Assembly (NCBI RefSeq): GCF_019049325.1
Contig: NZ_JAGMUO010000017.1
Coordinates: 62,001-126,000, forward strand
Source of the DNA: Streptomyces sp. AC512_CC834
GTDB taxonomy: Bacteria > Actinomycetota > Actinomycetes > Streptomycetales > Streptomycetaceae
Reading direction: 5' to 3'
Length of the DNA: 64,000 nucleotides
The notes below the pieces were generated by a model that saw only the letters and a list, made by a program, of their open reading frames with translations, did no database searches and was not told the origin of the DNA. Shown here piece by piece: positions 35,608 through 43,357 of the stretch (its first letter is position 1; each line of letters starts with the position of its first letter). The position numbers and the translations under genes were made by a program.

Positions 35608-35832
35608 CGCCTCGCCGGCGGCGTCCGTCCCCCGCCGGTCCTGCTGTTCCTGCTGTTCCCGCCGGTCCTGCTGTCGTTCCTGGAGTTTTCGCAGCAGCTC
35701 CCGCTTCTGGGCCTGCGGGGACAGGCCGCCGCCGGTGCGACCGCCCCGGTCGCCGCCGCGCAGGGCGTCGCGGCCGAGCTTCCGGCGCGTGCCGCCGACG
35801 CCCAGCATGTTTCCGGATCCACCTCGGGTCAT
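35602..35832 (-). CDS. DUF6243-like small protein
   Basis: 76 residues, basic: GSGNMLGVGGTRRKLGRDALRGG, then SPQAQKRELLRKLQERQQDRREQQEQQDRR. This Gly-rich head with a basic helical tail agrees with a small Streptomyces family (DUF6243) of unknown function. Overlaps the 3' end of the CPBP gene by six bases. ATG preceded by gggaga. The tail is repeat-derived. It faces the TetR gene, and the operators between them may control both. Confidence 0.75.
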   Translation of the reverse strand: MTRGGSGNMLGVGGTRRKLGRDALRGGDRGGRTGGGLSPQAQKRELLRKLQERQQDRREQQEQQDRRGTDAAGEAS

Positions 35833-35856
35833 GGGTCTTCTCCCTGCGATTCCAGG

Positions 35857-35877
35857 AACGAGACGGATCGTCTCGTT
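35857..35877. promoter_or_regulatory. TetR operator candidate 1
   Basis: Perfect inverted repeat AACGAGAC-ggatc-GTCTCGTT, 24 bp before the DUF6243-like gene and 58 bp before the TetR gene. Confidence 0.7.
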
Positions 35878-35896
35878 ACGATCCCTCCACTGTCGG

Positions 35897-35913
35897 CGAG
35901 ACGTACCGTCTTG
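35897..35913. promoter_or_regulatory. TetR operator candidate 2
   Basis: CGAGAC-gtacc-GTCTTG, the same half-sites and spacer length as operator 1 with one mismatch; its centre lies 38 bp from that of the first site. Confidence 0.65.
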
Positions 35914-35934
35914 TCAACCTGTTAGATTCGGACC

Positions 35935-36597
35935 ATGGCCGCCCAGAAATCCACCCACGCCCACGCAACCCCCGCTCCCGCCTCCGAGAGGCCGCACCCC
36001 GACGCCACCCGGCGCAGTCAGCGGTCCCGCCAGGCCATCTACGACGCCGCCCTCGCCCTCGTCGGCGAGATCGGCTACCCCAAGACCACCATCGAGGGCA
36101 TCGCCGCCCGCGCCGGTGTCGGCAAGCAGACGATCTACCGCTGGTGGCCCTCGAAGGCGCAGGTCCTGCTGGAGGCCTTCGTCGACCTCGGGGAGCAGGC
36201 CGTCCAGGCCCAGGGGCAGGAGGCGACGTACGCCATCCCGGACACCGGCGACGTCGCCGCCGACCTCAAGGCCGTCCTGCGCGCCACCGTCGACCAGCTC
36301 TACGACCCGAAGTTCGACGCCCCCTCCCGCGCCCTGGCCGCGGAGGGCCTGGTCAACGAACAGCTCGGCCGGGAGTTCGTGGCCAAGCTCCTGGAGCCGT
36401 CGCTCCAGCTCCACGTCGACCGGCTGCGCGCCGCCCAGGAGGCCGGCCAGGTGCGGCCGGAGATCGACCCGCGCATCGCGCTCGAACTCTTCGTCTCGCC
36501 GCTCGCCCAGCGCTGGCTCCAGCACACGGGCCCGGTCTCCTACGAGTACACCGACACGCTCGTCGACTACGCGCTCCACGGGCTCGCCCCCCGGTGA
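35935..36597 (+). CDS. TetR/AcrR family transcriptional regulator
   Basis: 220 residues. HTH at about 28-75: RSRQAIYDAALALVGEIGYPKTTIEGIAARAGVGKQTIYRWWPSKAQVLLEAF. The C-terminal part (about 85-215) is a TetR_C-like helical ligand domain. An unstructured 25-residue Ala/Pro/His tail precedes the HTH. It likely represses its own gene and the divergent DUF6243-like gene through the two matching palindromes between them. Ligand unknown. Confidence 0.93.
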   Translation: MAAQKSTHAHATPAPASERPHPDATRRSQRSRQAIYDAALALVGEIGYPKTTIEGIAARAGVGKQTIYRWWPSKAQVLLEAFVDLGEQAVQAQGQEATYAIPDTGDVAADLKAVLRATVDQLYDPKFDAPSRALAAEGLVNEQLGREFVAKLLEPSLQLHVDRLRAAQEAGQVRPEIDPRIALELFVSPLAQRWLQHTGPVSYEYTDTLVDYALHGLAPR

Positions 36598-36688
36598 CCA
36601 GGGAAGTTTGTCCCTTCGCGACCCCGAAGCGCGGAATGGTGCGACCATGAGGCATGCTGGTGCGCACGACGGCGAGGCAAGGGGATAG

Positions 36689-37423
36689 ATGAGCGCGGAG
36701 TTCGGCGGTCGGAGCGGTCTGCAGGGCAAACTCTCCTCGTGGCTGCGCGGACGCCGCCCCAAGGAGGCCGCCGGTGACGGTGGCCGGGAGGACCTGCTGC
36801 TCGCCGCCGCCGGTGCGGGACTGCCCCTGGCACCCGCCGCGCACCCCGCCGGATACCGTTGCTCCTGCGACCGGGTGGGCTGTCCCACCCCGGCCCGGCA
36901 CCCCGTCTCCTTCGCCTGGCAGACGCAGTCCACCACCGACCGCGCACAGGTCGAGCGCTGGGCCCGGCACCAGCCCGAGGCCAACTTCATCACCGCGACC
37001 GGCATGGCGCACGACGTCCTGGACGTCCCCCTTCAGGCCGGTCGCGAGGCGCTCCAGCGGCTGCTCGACGCCGGCATCGAGGTCGGCCCGGTCGCCGAGA
37101 GCGCCGACGACCGCCTGCTGCTGTTCACCCTCACCCGCGGCACCCCCGAGGACGAGGACGAGTGGTGGCCCTGCGAGCTGGACTGCCACCCCGAGACCAT
37201 GGACGAGCACCCCGGACTGCGCTGGCACTGCCGAGGCTCCTACGTCCTGGTACCGCCCGCCCGACTGCCCGGCGAGCACCGATCGGTGCACTGGGTACGC
37301 GGCCCCGAGCATCCGCTGCCGGACCCGCTGACCCTGCTGGAGACCCTCACCGACGCCTGCGCCCGGCACGCCGGTGACGACGAGAGCGACCACGCGGGCA
37401 CGGCCTGGCCCCTTCGTCGCTGA
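36689..37423 (+). CDS. Bifunctional DNA primase/polymerase (prim-pol)-like protein
   Basis: 244 residues. It resembles the N-terminal prim-pol domain found in actinomycete chromosomal proteins: LLLAAAGAGLPLAPAAHPAGYRCSCDRVGCPTPARHPVSFAWQTQSTTD, with a CxCxxxxCxxPxxHP motif, and later GSYVLVPPARLPG and VHWVRGPE. The acidic catalytic residues are not clearly present, so activity is uncertain. No helicase domain follows. ATG preceded by aagggg. Confidence 0.8.
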   Translation: MSAEFGGRSGLQGKLSSWLRGRRPKEAAGDGGREDLLLAAAGAGLPLAPAAHPAGYRCSCDRVGCPTPARHPVSFAWQTQSTTDRAQVERWARHQPEANFITATGMAHDVLDVPLQAGREALQRLLDAGIEVGPVAESADDRLLLFTLTRGTPEDEDEWWPCELDCHPETMDEHPGLRWHCRGSYVLVPPARLPGEHRSVHWVRGPEHPLPDPLTLLETLTDACARHAGDDESDHAGTAWPLRR

Positions 37424-37474
37424 GGCCCCGGGCTGCTGTGGGTGGCCGTGTGCGGCCCCGGGTGGCCGTGGGGG

Positions 37475-38476
37475 CTACTCGCCCTTGCCGGCCGTCAGCC
37501 CCTGGACCCGTCCCAGTACCGACACTTGCCCGTCCCCCGAGCCGTCCGCCGGGTCGAGCGCGACCTCGTTGGAGACGAACTCCATCGTCAGCGACTGCTT
37601 GATCTCGCCGTCCGTCAGCGCCAGCACGTCTTTGTTCGGCGTCGGCACGGACGCGCCCCGCGCGGCGGTCTGCTTCTCGAAGTGCCGGGAGGCGAAGAAC
37701 ACCAGCGCTCCGCCGTCCTTCGTACGCAGCGCCAGCGGCGCGTAGTCGCCGTCCGTCAGCGGCTCGTCGATGTACTGCGTGACCAGGCCCGGACGGGTCG
37801 ACCGCTTCTCGCGCAGCTCGCGCCAGGAACTGGTGTGCACACCGTCCGCGAAGGTCTTCCCGCCGTCCTGCAGATACGTCGTGTAGCTCTTGCTCAGGCC
37901 GGCCGGCGCGACGGCCACGTCGGTGGAGTTCGCGGCGACGGTCTCGGCCCAGCCGTCCTCGTCGGTCTTGAACTCGGGCACCTTGTCGGGGGCGACCAGC
38001 GTCAGGTACGCCGCCTCCCAGGTCTCCTCCAGGCCGTCCCGGGTGAAGACCAGCAACCAGCGGGTGTCCCCGCCCCTGTTGGCCTTGGTGTCCGCGACGA
38101 ACCAGCGCGGCCAGCCCGCCTTCTTCGGGATCGTGAACTCCGCGTCGGTCAGCTCCAGCGGCTCGTGCGCCGGGTTGCCGTCCGGGTGGTTGGCCGAGCC
38201 CGCCTTCAGCCGCGCCGAGTCGATCGCGGCGAGGGCGCCCGTGGTGTGGTCGGCGTCCAGATCGGCGTCGTACGCCTTGTCGGCCCTGTTGTACGCGGTG
38301 GTGAACTGCTCCAGCGCCTTCGCGGCCTCCGCCCGGGTGGCCGCCGGGAGCACCTCGCGCTCACCGTGCACCACCACGCATCCGCTCGCCGTCAACGACA
38401 AAGCGGTCGCCGAGGCGGATATGAGGGCGCACTTCTCAAGCCTGCGGGGCCTTCGAGGGCCGCGATCCTGGCTCAT
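37475..38476 (-). CDS. Probable lipoprotein of unknown function
   Basis: 333 residues. The N-terminus is basic (RGPRRPRRLEKCAL) followed by ISASATALSLTASGC, a lipobox with Cys33, so it should be anchored to the outer face of the membrane. The rest is one soluble domain with a GDTRWLLVFTRDGLEETWEAAYLTLV core and an FASRHFEKQTAARG stretch; this matches lipoproteins widespread in Streptomyces, without known function. ATG start with gaagg upstream. Ends before the heme locus operon in the same orientation as hmuV but reads away from it. Confidence 0.85.
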   Translation of the reverse strand: MSQDRGPRRPRRLEKCALISASATALSLTASGCVVVHGEREVLPAATRAEAAKALEQFTTAYNRADKAYDADLDADHTTGALAAIDSARLKAGSANHPDGNPAHEPLELTDAEFTIPKKAGWPRWFVADTKANRGGDTRWLLVFTRDGLEETWEAAYLTLVAPDKVPEFKTDEDGWAETVAANSTDVAVAPAGLSKSYTTYLQDGGKTFADGVHTSSWRELREKRSTRPGLVTQYIDEPLTDGDYAPLALRTKDGGALVFFASRHFEKQTAARGASVPTPNKDVLALTDGEIKQSLTMEFVSNEVALDPADGSGDGQVSVLGRVQGLTAGKGE

Positions 38477-38576
38477 CAGGTTCCTTCACCTTCCCCTTCC
38501 CGGAGGCGAACCCTACCGGGGCGGGACGGCGACCGGGCGCGGGGACCGGGTACAGCGGCCACACCGTGACCTCACG

Positions 38577-39509
38577 TCACGGTTCCCGCCTCGGGACGAC
38601 CAGCAACGCGCCCGTGCGCGGGTGCGGAAACACCTCCACCGGCTGGTCGTAGACCTCGGACAGCAGCCCCTCGGCGAACACCTCCGCCGGAGCGCCCTCG
38701 GCTGCGATCCGGCCCGACCGCAGGATCGCCACCCGGTCCGCGTACGCCGCCGCCAGCGCGAGGTCGTGCAGGACGACGACCACCGCGTCCCCGGCCCGCG
38801 CCCGCTCCCGGCACAGCCGCAGCACGAGTTCCTGGTGCCGCAGGTCCAGGGCCGCGGTCGGCTCGTCGAGCAGCAGCAGGGGAGCGCGCTGTGCCAGCAC
38901 CCGGGCGAGGGCGACCCGGGCCCGCTCGCCGCCGCTGAGCGCGGAGAACGGCCGCCCGGCGAAGCCGGTCACCTCCGTGCGCGCCATCGCCTCGGCCACC
39001 GCCGCGTCGTCCTCGTCCGCCAGGTCGCCGCCCGCCCAGGGCGCCCGGCCCATCCGGACGACCTCCTCCACCGCGAACGGGAAGGACAGCGACGCCGACT
39101 GGGGCAGCACCGCCCGGCGCAGCGCGAGTTCGGGCGCCGGCCACTCGGTCACCGGGCGGCCGTGGACGCGTACGACGCCCTCGACGGCCGGGACATCGGC
39201 GGCCAGGGCGCCCAACAGGGTGGACTTGCCCGCCCCGTTGGGGCCGACCAGGGCGAGCACCTCGCCCGCGCGGACGGTGACGTCGACGCCGTCGAGGACC
39301 GGCCGCCCGCCCAGGTGGACGCACAGGCCCTCGGCCTCGGCGAGGAGGTCGCCCGGCGCGGCCGGGGGCGGCGGCACCGGACGGTACGGCACAAGACGCG
39401 GCAGCCTCACGGCTCTCATGCCCCGCATGCCCCCCACACCCTTCCTGCCCGTCATGTCCGTCACGCCCTTGACGCCCTTGACGTCCTTCGCGCCCTTCAC
39501 GCCCTTCAC
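38577..39509 (-). CDS. hmuV: Heme ABC transporter ATP-binding protein
   Basis: 310 residues. ABC ATPase with Walker A GPNGAGKST, Q-loop VLPQSAS, signature LSGGERARVALARVL, Walker B LLLLDEPTAALD and VLHDLALAAAYADRVAIL; this is the HmuV/BtuD subtype of iron-complex importers. It energises HmuU. The GTG at 39509 overlaps the hmuU stop (GTGA). The first 30 residues, repeated KGVKGAKDVKGV, derive from a 9-12-bp minisatellite and are not part of the fold; translation could begin at a later ATG such as in TDMTGRKG. Confidence 0.92.
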   Translation of the reverse strand: MKGVKGAKDVKGVKGVTDMTGRKGVGGMRGMRAVRLPRLVPYRPVPPPPAAPGDLLAEAEGLCVHLGGRPVLDGVDVTVRAGEVLALVGPNGAGKSTLLGALAADVPAVEGVVRVHGRPVTEWPAPELALRRAVLPQSASLSFPFAVEEVVRMGRAPWAGGDLADEDDAAVAEAMARTEVTGFAGRPFSALSGGERARVALARVLAQRAPLLLLDEPTAALDLRHQELVLRLCRERARAGDAVVVVLHDLALAAAYADRVAILRSGRIAAEGAPAEVFAEGLLSEVYDQPVEVFPHPRTGALLVVPRREP

Positions 39510-40606
39510 GCCCAGCCTCCCTGCCTGCGTCGGGTGCGGCGCAGCAGCCAGAAGAAGAACGGGCTGCCCAGCAGTGCCGTCAGCACCCCGAGCGGCAGTT
39601 CGGCGGGCTCGGCGACCGTGCGGGCCGCCAGGTCGGCGGCGAGCAGCACCAGCGCGCCGAGCAGCGCGCTGCCCGGGATCAGGAACCGGTGCCCGGGCCC
39701 CGCCGCCATCCGCAGCAGATGCGGGACGACGAGCCCGACGAAGCCGATGACACCGGCCACGCTCACCGCGGCCGCGGTCAGCAGCGCGATCACCAGCACC
39801 AGCACGATCCGCAGCCGCTCCACCTCCACGCCCAGATGCCGGGCCGGACGCTCGCCGAGCGCCAGCAGGTCGAGCCGGCGGGCGTACAGCGGGGCGAGGG
39901 CCAGGCCGGCCGCCGCGCACGGCAGGACCGCCAGCACCTTCGGCCAGGTCGCCTGCGCGAGCGAGCCCAACTGCCAGAAGGTGATCTGGTTGACCGCGGC
40001 CGTGTCCGCGAAGAACAGGAACAGCCCGATCAGCGCGCCCGCGAAGGCGTTCACCGCGATGCCCGTCAGAATCAGCGTGACGACCTCCGTACGGCCGCCC
40101 GAGCGGGACATCGCGTACACCACCAGGACCGTGACCAGGCCGGAGACGAACGCGAGGACGGACACCGTCCAGTTGCCGAGGAAGTTCAGGCCGAACGCGA
40201 TGGCGGCCACCGCGCCGACCGCCGCGCCCGAGGAGACGCCGATGACGCCCGGTTCGGCGAGCGGGTTGCCGAACACGCCCTGCATCAGGGCGCCCGCACA
40301 GCCGAGCGAGGCGCCGACGAGCAGCGCCAGGACGATCCTCGGGAACCGCACGTTCCACAGCACCGACTCGGCCACCCGGTCCAGTTCGGTGCCGCCGAGA
40401 CCGGTCCGGTGCAGGAGCGAGCCGAGTACGTCGCCGACCGGGATCGGGTAGGCGCCGGTGCCGGCCGCGACCGGGACGAGGATCAGGAGGCCGGCGGTGA
40501 GGGCCGCGGTCAGCAGCCAGGCGGTGGTGCGCCGGGCGCGGGGCGGGGCCGGAGCGGCGGGTGCCTGGGGGTGGGTCGGTGTCGGCTTGTCGTCCAGTAC
40601 GGTCAC
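39506..40606 (-). CDS. hmuU: Heme ABC transporter permease (FecCD family)
   Basis: 366 residues with about ten membrane helices. FecCD landmarks: RFPRIVLALLVGASLGCAGALMQGVFGNPLAEPGVIGVSSGAAVGAV, then GVIGFVGLVVPHLLRMAAGPGHRFLIPGSALLGALVLLAADLAAR. It forms the channel for heme taken over from HmuT. Start GTG at 40606 overlaps the hmuT stop, and its stop overlaps the hmuV start, giving a tightly coupled hmuT-U-V operon. Confidence 0.94.
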   Translation of the reverse strand: MTVLDDKPTPTHPQAPAAPAPPRARRTTAWLLTAALTAGLLILVPVAAGTGAYPIPVGDVLGSLLHRTGLGGTELDRVAESVLWNVRFPRIVLALLVGASLGCAGALMQGVFGNPLAEPGVIGVSSGAAVGAVAAIAFGLNFLGNWTVSVLAFVSGLVTVLVVYAMSRSGGRTEVVTLILTGIAVNAFAGALIGLFLFFADTAAVNQITFWQLGSLAQATWPKVLAVLPCAAAGLALAPLYARRLDLLALGERPARHLGVEVERLRIVLVLVIALLTAAAVSVAGVIGFVGLVVPHLLRMAAGPGHRFLIPGSALLGALVLLAADLAARTVAEPAELPLGVLTALLGSPFFFWLLRRTRRRQGGWA

Positions 40607-41685
40607 TGCGCGCCGTCCTTGCCGTCCTTGCCGTCCATACCGTCCTTGCCGTCCTCGCCGTAGAGCTGCGCCACGACCGACTTCAGCACCTGGTCGGTGC
40701 GCGGGCCGTAGTTGAGGAGTACGCCGTCCTCGATGGAGACGATCCGGCGGTCCATCCCCGCCGGGGTCTGGGCGACACCGGGGATCTTCACCAGCCCGTC
40801 GACGCCGCCGACCGATTCGAGTCCCTTGCTCATCACGAGGATCGCGTCCGGCGCGGCCTTGACGAGGGCCTCGCTGGTGATGGCGGTGAAGTCCTTGTCC
40901 AGACCGGAGGCGGCCCCGGCGTCCACCGCCCCGGCCGCCTCGATCAGCGAGCCGGCGCCGGACTCCTTGCCGCCGATCAGGTAGACGGAGGCCGAGCCGC
41001 GCAGGTACAGGAAGGCGACCCGGGGCCTCTCGCCGTGCGGAACGTCCTTGCGCGCGGCCTCGATCCGCTGCTCCGAGCGCCGGGTCAGCTCCTTCCCGGC
41101 CGCCGGTACGCCGAGGGCGTCGGCGACCGCCTGGATGCGCGGGCCCACGTCGTCCAGGCCCTTGGCCGCCTCGACGAAGAGCACCGGGACTCCGGCGGCG
41201 CGGATCTGGTCCACCGCCTCCTCCGGTCCACTGGTGGTCTCGGCGATCACCAGGTCGGGCCGCAGCGACAGCACGCTCTCGGCGGAGACGTCGTGGCCCC
41301 GGGTGACCACGGGGAGCTTCGCCGCCTGTTCGAAGGTGGCGGTGACGTCCCGGGCGACGACCCGGTCGCCGAGTCCGAGGGTGAAGACGATCTCGCTGAG
41401 GCTGCCGGACAGGGGCACGATGCGCTCGGCCCCCTCGACCGTCACCCGCTCGCCGTCGGCGGAGCGGACGGTCACCGGGAGTTCGGGCCGGGGTCTCTTC
41501 GCGAGCGGCTCGACCCGGTTCGCGACGGACTCCTTCGCGGCGGCGGCCCCCGAGTCGCCCTTGGCGCCGGACTCGGTCCCGGTCTGGGTCGCGGTCTCGG
41601 CGGAGCCTCCGCATCCGGTCGCGGTCACGGTGAGGGCGAGCACGGACAGCAGTGCTCCCGCCAGTCGGATTCGCAAGCGTCGCAC
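40603..41685 (-). CDS. hmuT: Hemin ABC transporter substrate-binding lipoprotein
   Basis: 360 residues. Lipobox LTVTATGC near residue 25; then a Thr/Ser-rich linker and a periplasmic-binding-protein fold of the TroA/FepB class: ERIVPLSGSLSEIVFTLGLGDRVVARDVTATF, LRPDLVIAETTSGPEEAVDQIRAAGVPV, YLRGSASVYLIGG. It presents heme to HmuUV. The C-terminal GEDGKDGMDGKDGKDG tail comes from 9-bp repeats (about 40615-40663). Expression is likely iron-repressed through the box upstream. Confidence 0.94.
   Translation of the reverse strand: MRRLRIRLAGALLSVLALTVTATGCGGSAETATQTGTESGAKGDSGAAAAKESVANRVEPLAKRPRPELPVTVRSADGERVTVEGAERIVPLSGSLSEIVFTLGLGDRVVARDVTATFEQAAKLPVVTRGHDVSAESVLSLRPDLVIAETTSGPEEAVDQIRAAGVPVLFVEAAKGLDDVGPRIQAVADALGVPAAGKELTRRSEQRIEAARKDVPHGERPRVAFLYLRGSASVYLIGGKESGAGSLIEAAGAVDAGAASGLDKDFTAITSEALVKAAPDAILVMSKGLESVGGVDGLVKIPGVAQTPAGMDRRIVSIEDGVLLNYGPRTDQVLKSVVAQLYGEDGKDGMDGKDGKDGAQ
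40615..40663. repeat. 9-bp tandem repeat at the 3' end of hmuT
   Basis: About five units of ccgtccttg with variants, encoding KDG on the minus strand. Confidence 0.85.
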
Positions 41686-41732
41686 GGTGTGTCCGGTCCT
41701 TTCGTCGACGGCCGGTATCAGTCGGCTAGAGC

Positions 41733-41750
41733 TTAGGTTAGCCTTACCTT
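41733..41750. promoter_or_regulatory. Iron box (DmdR/IdeR-type)
   Basis: TTAGGTTAGCCTTACCTT fits the 19-bp DtxR-family operator consensus (TTAGGTTAGGCTAACCTAA) with few changes. It lies in the 101-bp interval between divergent hmuT and the first htaA-like gene, so iron would repress both directions. Confidence 0.88.
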
Positions 41751-41786
41751 CGTTCGCTACCGGCCCCCCGATCCGGAGGACTTCGC

Positions 41787-43289
41787 ATGCCCGCCCGCCT
41801 TCGCGCCCTGGTCACTGTTGTGTGTGCGGTCGTCCTCGGAGCCCTGCTCCCCGTGTCCGCCGCACACGCCGAGAGCCGGACCGTGCAGGGCGGACGGCTC
41901 GACTGGGGCATCAAGTCGTCGTTCCAGAGCTATGTCACCGGCCCCATCGCGAAGGGCAGTTACTCGCTGACCGGGGGAGCGGCCACCGTCGGCGGCAGCG
42001 CCTTCCGCTTCCACTCGGCGACCGGCACCTACGACGGCGCCACCGGCTCCTTCCGCGCCGCCTTCTCGGGCGGCGTGCACTTCCTCGGCCACCGCACGAG
42101 CGCCGGCTCCTACCAGCTCGACCTCACCATCAGCCGACCCACCGTGAGCATCTCCGGCTCCACCGGCACGCTCAGCGTGGACGTCGTCAGCCGGGCGAAG
42201 GACACCGGGGCGGTCACGACGTCCCGTCAGGTGCCCTTCGCCACCCTCTCCCTCGGCGGCATCGACATGAAGGGCGGCGGCAGCACCGTGGCCCTCGACA
42301 ACCTGCCCGCCACCCTCACCGCCCAGGGCGCCCGTTCCTTCGCCGGGTACTACACCGCCGGCACCGCCCTCGACCCGGTGAGCCTGTCCGCCGACGTCCG
42401 GGCGGCGGCGCAGCCGCAGGAGAAGCAGCCGTCCGGCACACCCACCAAGGCCGACACGTCTCCGAACCCCACGAAGACTTCGAAGACCTCGGAGACCTCG
42501 AAGGGCGCGATCAAGGACGGCGCCGTCGACTGGGGTGTGCGCCGCACCTTCCGCGAGTACGTCACCGGCGACATCGCCGACGGCAAGTGGACCCTGTCCG
42601 CCGGCGCCCAGGACGGCGGCGCCCTCTACCGCTTCCCCGGCGGCGAGGGGACGTACGAGGACGGCGACCTCACCGCGGCCTTCGAGGGCACGGTGCGCTT
42701 CACCGGCGCCCACGGACTCGACCTGAGCCTCGGCGCGGTACGGGCCACCGTCGAGGACGGCAAGGGCACGCTGTACGCCGATGTGGCGAGCCCGGACGTC
42801 AAGAGCGAGAAGGTGCCGCTGGTCACCTTTACCGCCGAGAACCTGAAGCCGGCCGACGGCCTGGTGAAGGTCACCGAGGCCCCCGCGAAGCTCACCGCGC
42901 GCGGCGCGAAGGCCTTCGGCGGCATGTACCAGGCGGGCACCGAGATGGACCCGGTGTCCCTGGCCGTCGCCCTCACCGCCGACGCGGAGCTGCCCGCCCT
43001 GCCCGACCTCGGCAGCACCCCCACGGCGAGCCCGAGCCCGCAGTCCACGAAGGCCGGGTCCGACACCTCCGCCGCACCCGTCGCGAGCGCCACCGACGAC
43101 GGCGACTTCCCCGCACTGCCCGTCTCCCTCGCGGCCGGCGCCCTGCTGCTGGTGGCCGCGGCCCTCGTGGCCGTCGCCCTCCGCAGGCGCCGCGCCCGGC
43201 CCGCCGAGTCCGAGTCCGAGTCCGAGCCCGATTCGGCGGCCGAGTCCGAGTCGGCGGCCGAGTCGGCGTCCGCGCCGGATCAGGGCTGA
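41787..43289 (+). CDS. HtaA domain heme-binding surface protein, two HtaA domains
   Basis: 500 residues. Signal peptide ending PVSAAHA. Two HtaA domains: about 38-205 (GGRLDWGIKSSFQSYVTGPIAKG...) and 240-400 (DGAVDWGVRRTFREYVTGDIADG...), joined by a Lys/Thr/Ser linker. Each has the WGI/VKxSFxxYV entry motif and conserved Tyr/His positions known to bind heme in corynebacterial HtaA. A membrane helix with an RRRR stop-transfer (LAAGALLLVAAALVAVALRRRR) anchors it, and a Glu/Ser repeat ends it. It takes heme at the surface and passes it to HmuT. ATG start, downstream of the iron box. Confidence 0.93.
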   Translation: MPARLRALVTVVCAVVLGALLPVSAAHAESRTVQGGRLDWGIKSSFQSYVTGPIAKGSYSLTGGAATVGGSAFRFHSATGTYDGATGSFRAAFSGGVHFLGHRTSAGSYQLDLTISRPTVSISGSTGTLSVDVVSRAKDTGAVTTSRQVPFATLSLGGIDMKGGGSTVALDNLPATLTAQGARSFAGYYTAGTALDPVSLSADVRAAAQPQEKQPSGTPTKADTSPNPTKTSKTSETSKGAIKDGAVDWGVRRTFREYVTGDIADGKWTLSAGAQDGGALYRFPGGEGTYEDGDLTAAFEGTVRFTGAHGLDLSLGAVRATVEDGKGTLYADVASPDVKSEKVPLVTFTAENLKPADGLVKVTEAPAKLTARGAKAFGGMYQAGTEMDPVSLAVALTADAELPALPDLGSTPTASPSPQSTKAGSDTSAAPVASATDDGDFPALPVSLAAGALLLVAAALVAVALRRRRARPAESESESEPDSAAESESAAESASAPDQG

Positions 43290-43357
43290 ATCCACGACAC
43301 CGGGCCGCCGCCGCGCGGCGCCACCACTCAACCCCACCACTCAAGGAGAACCGAGCC

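Noticed and set aside
39420-39515. CRISPR-like array of short repeats
   Set aside because: Units are 9-12 bp, contiguous and coding at the start of hmuV; there are no spacers and no cas genes.
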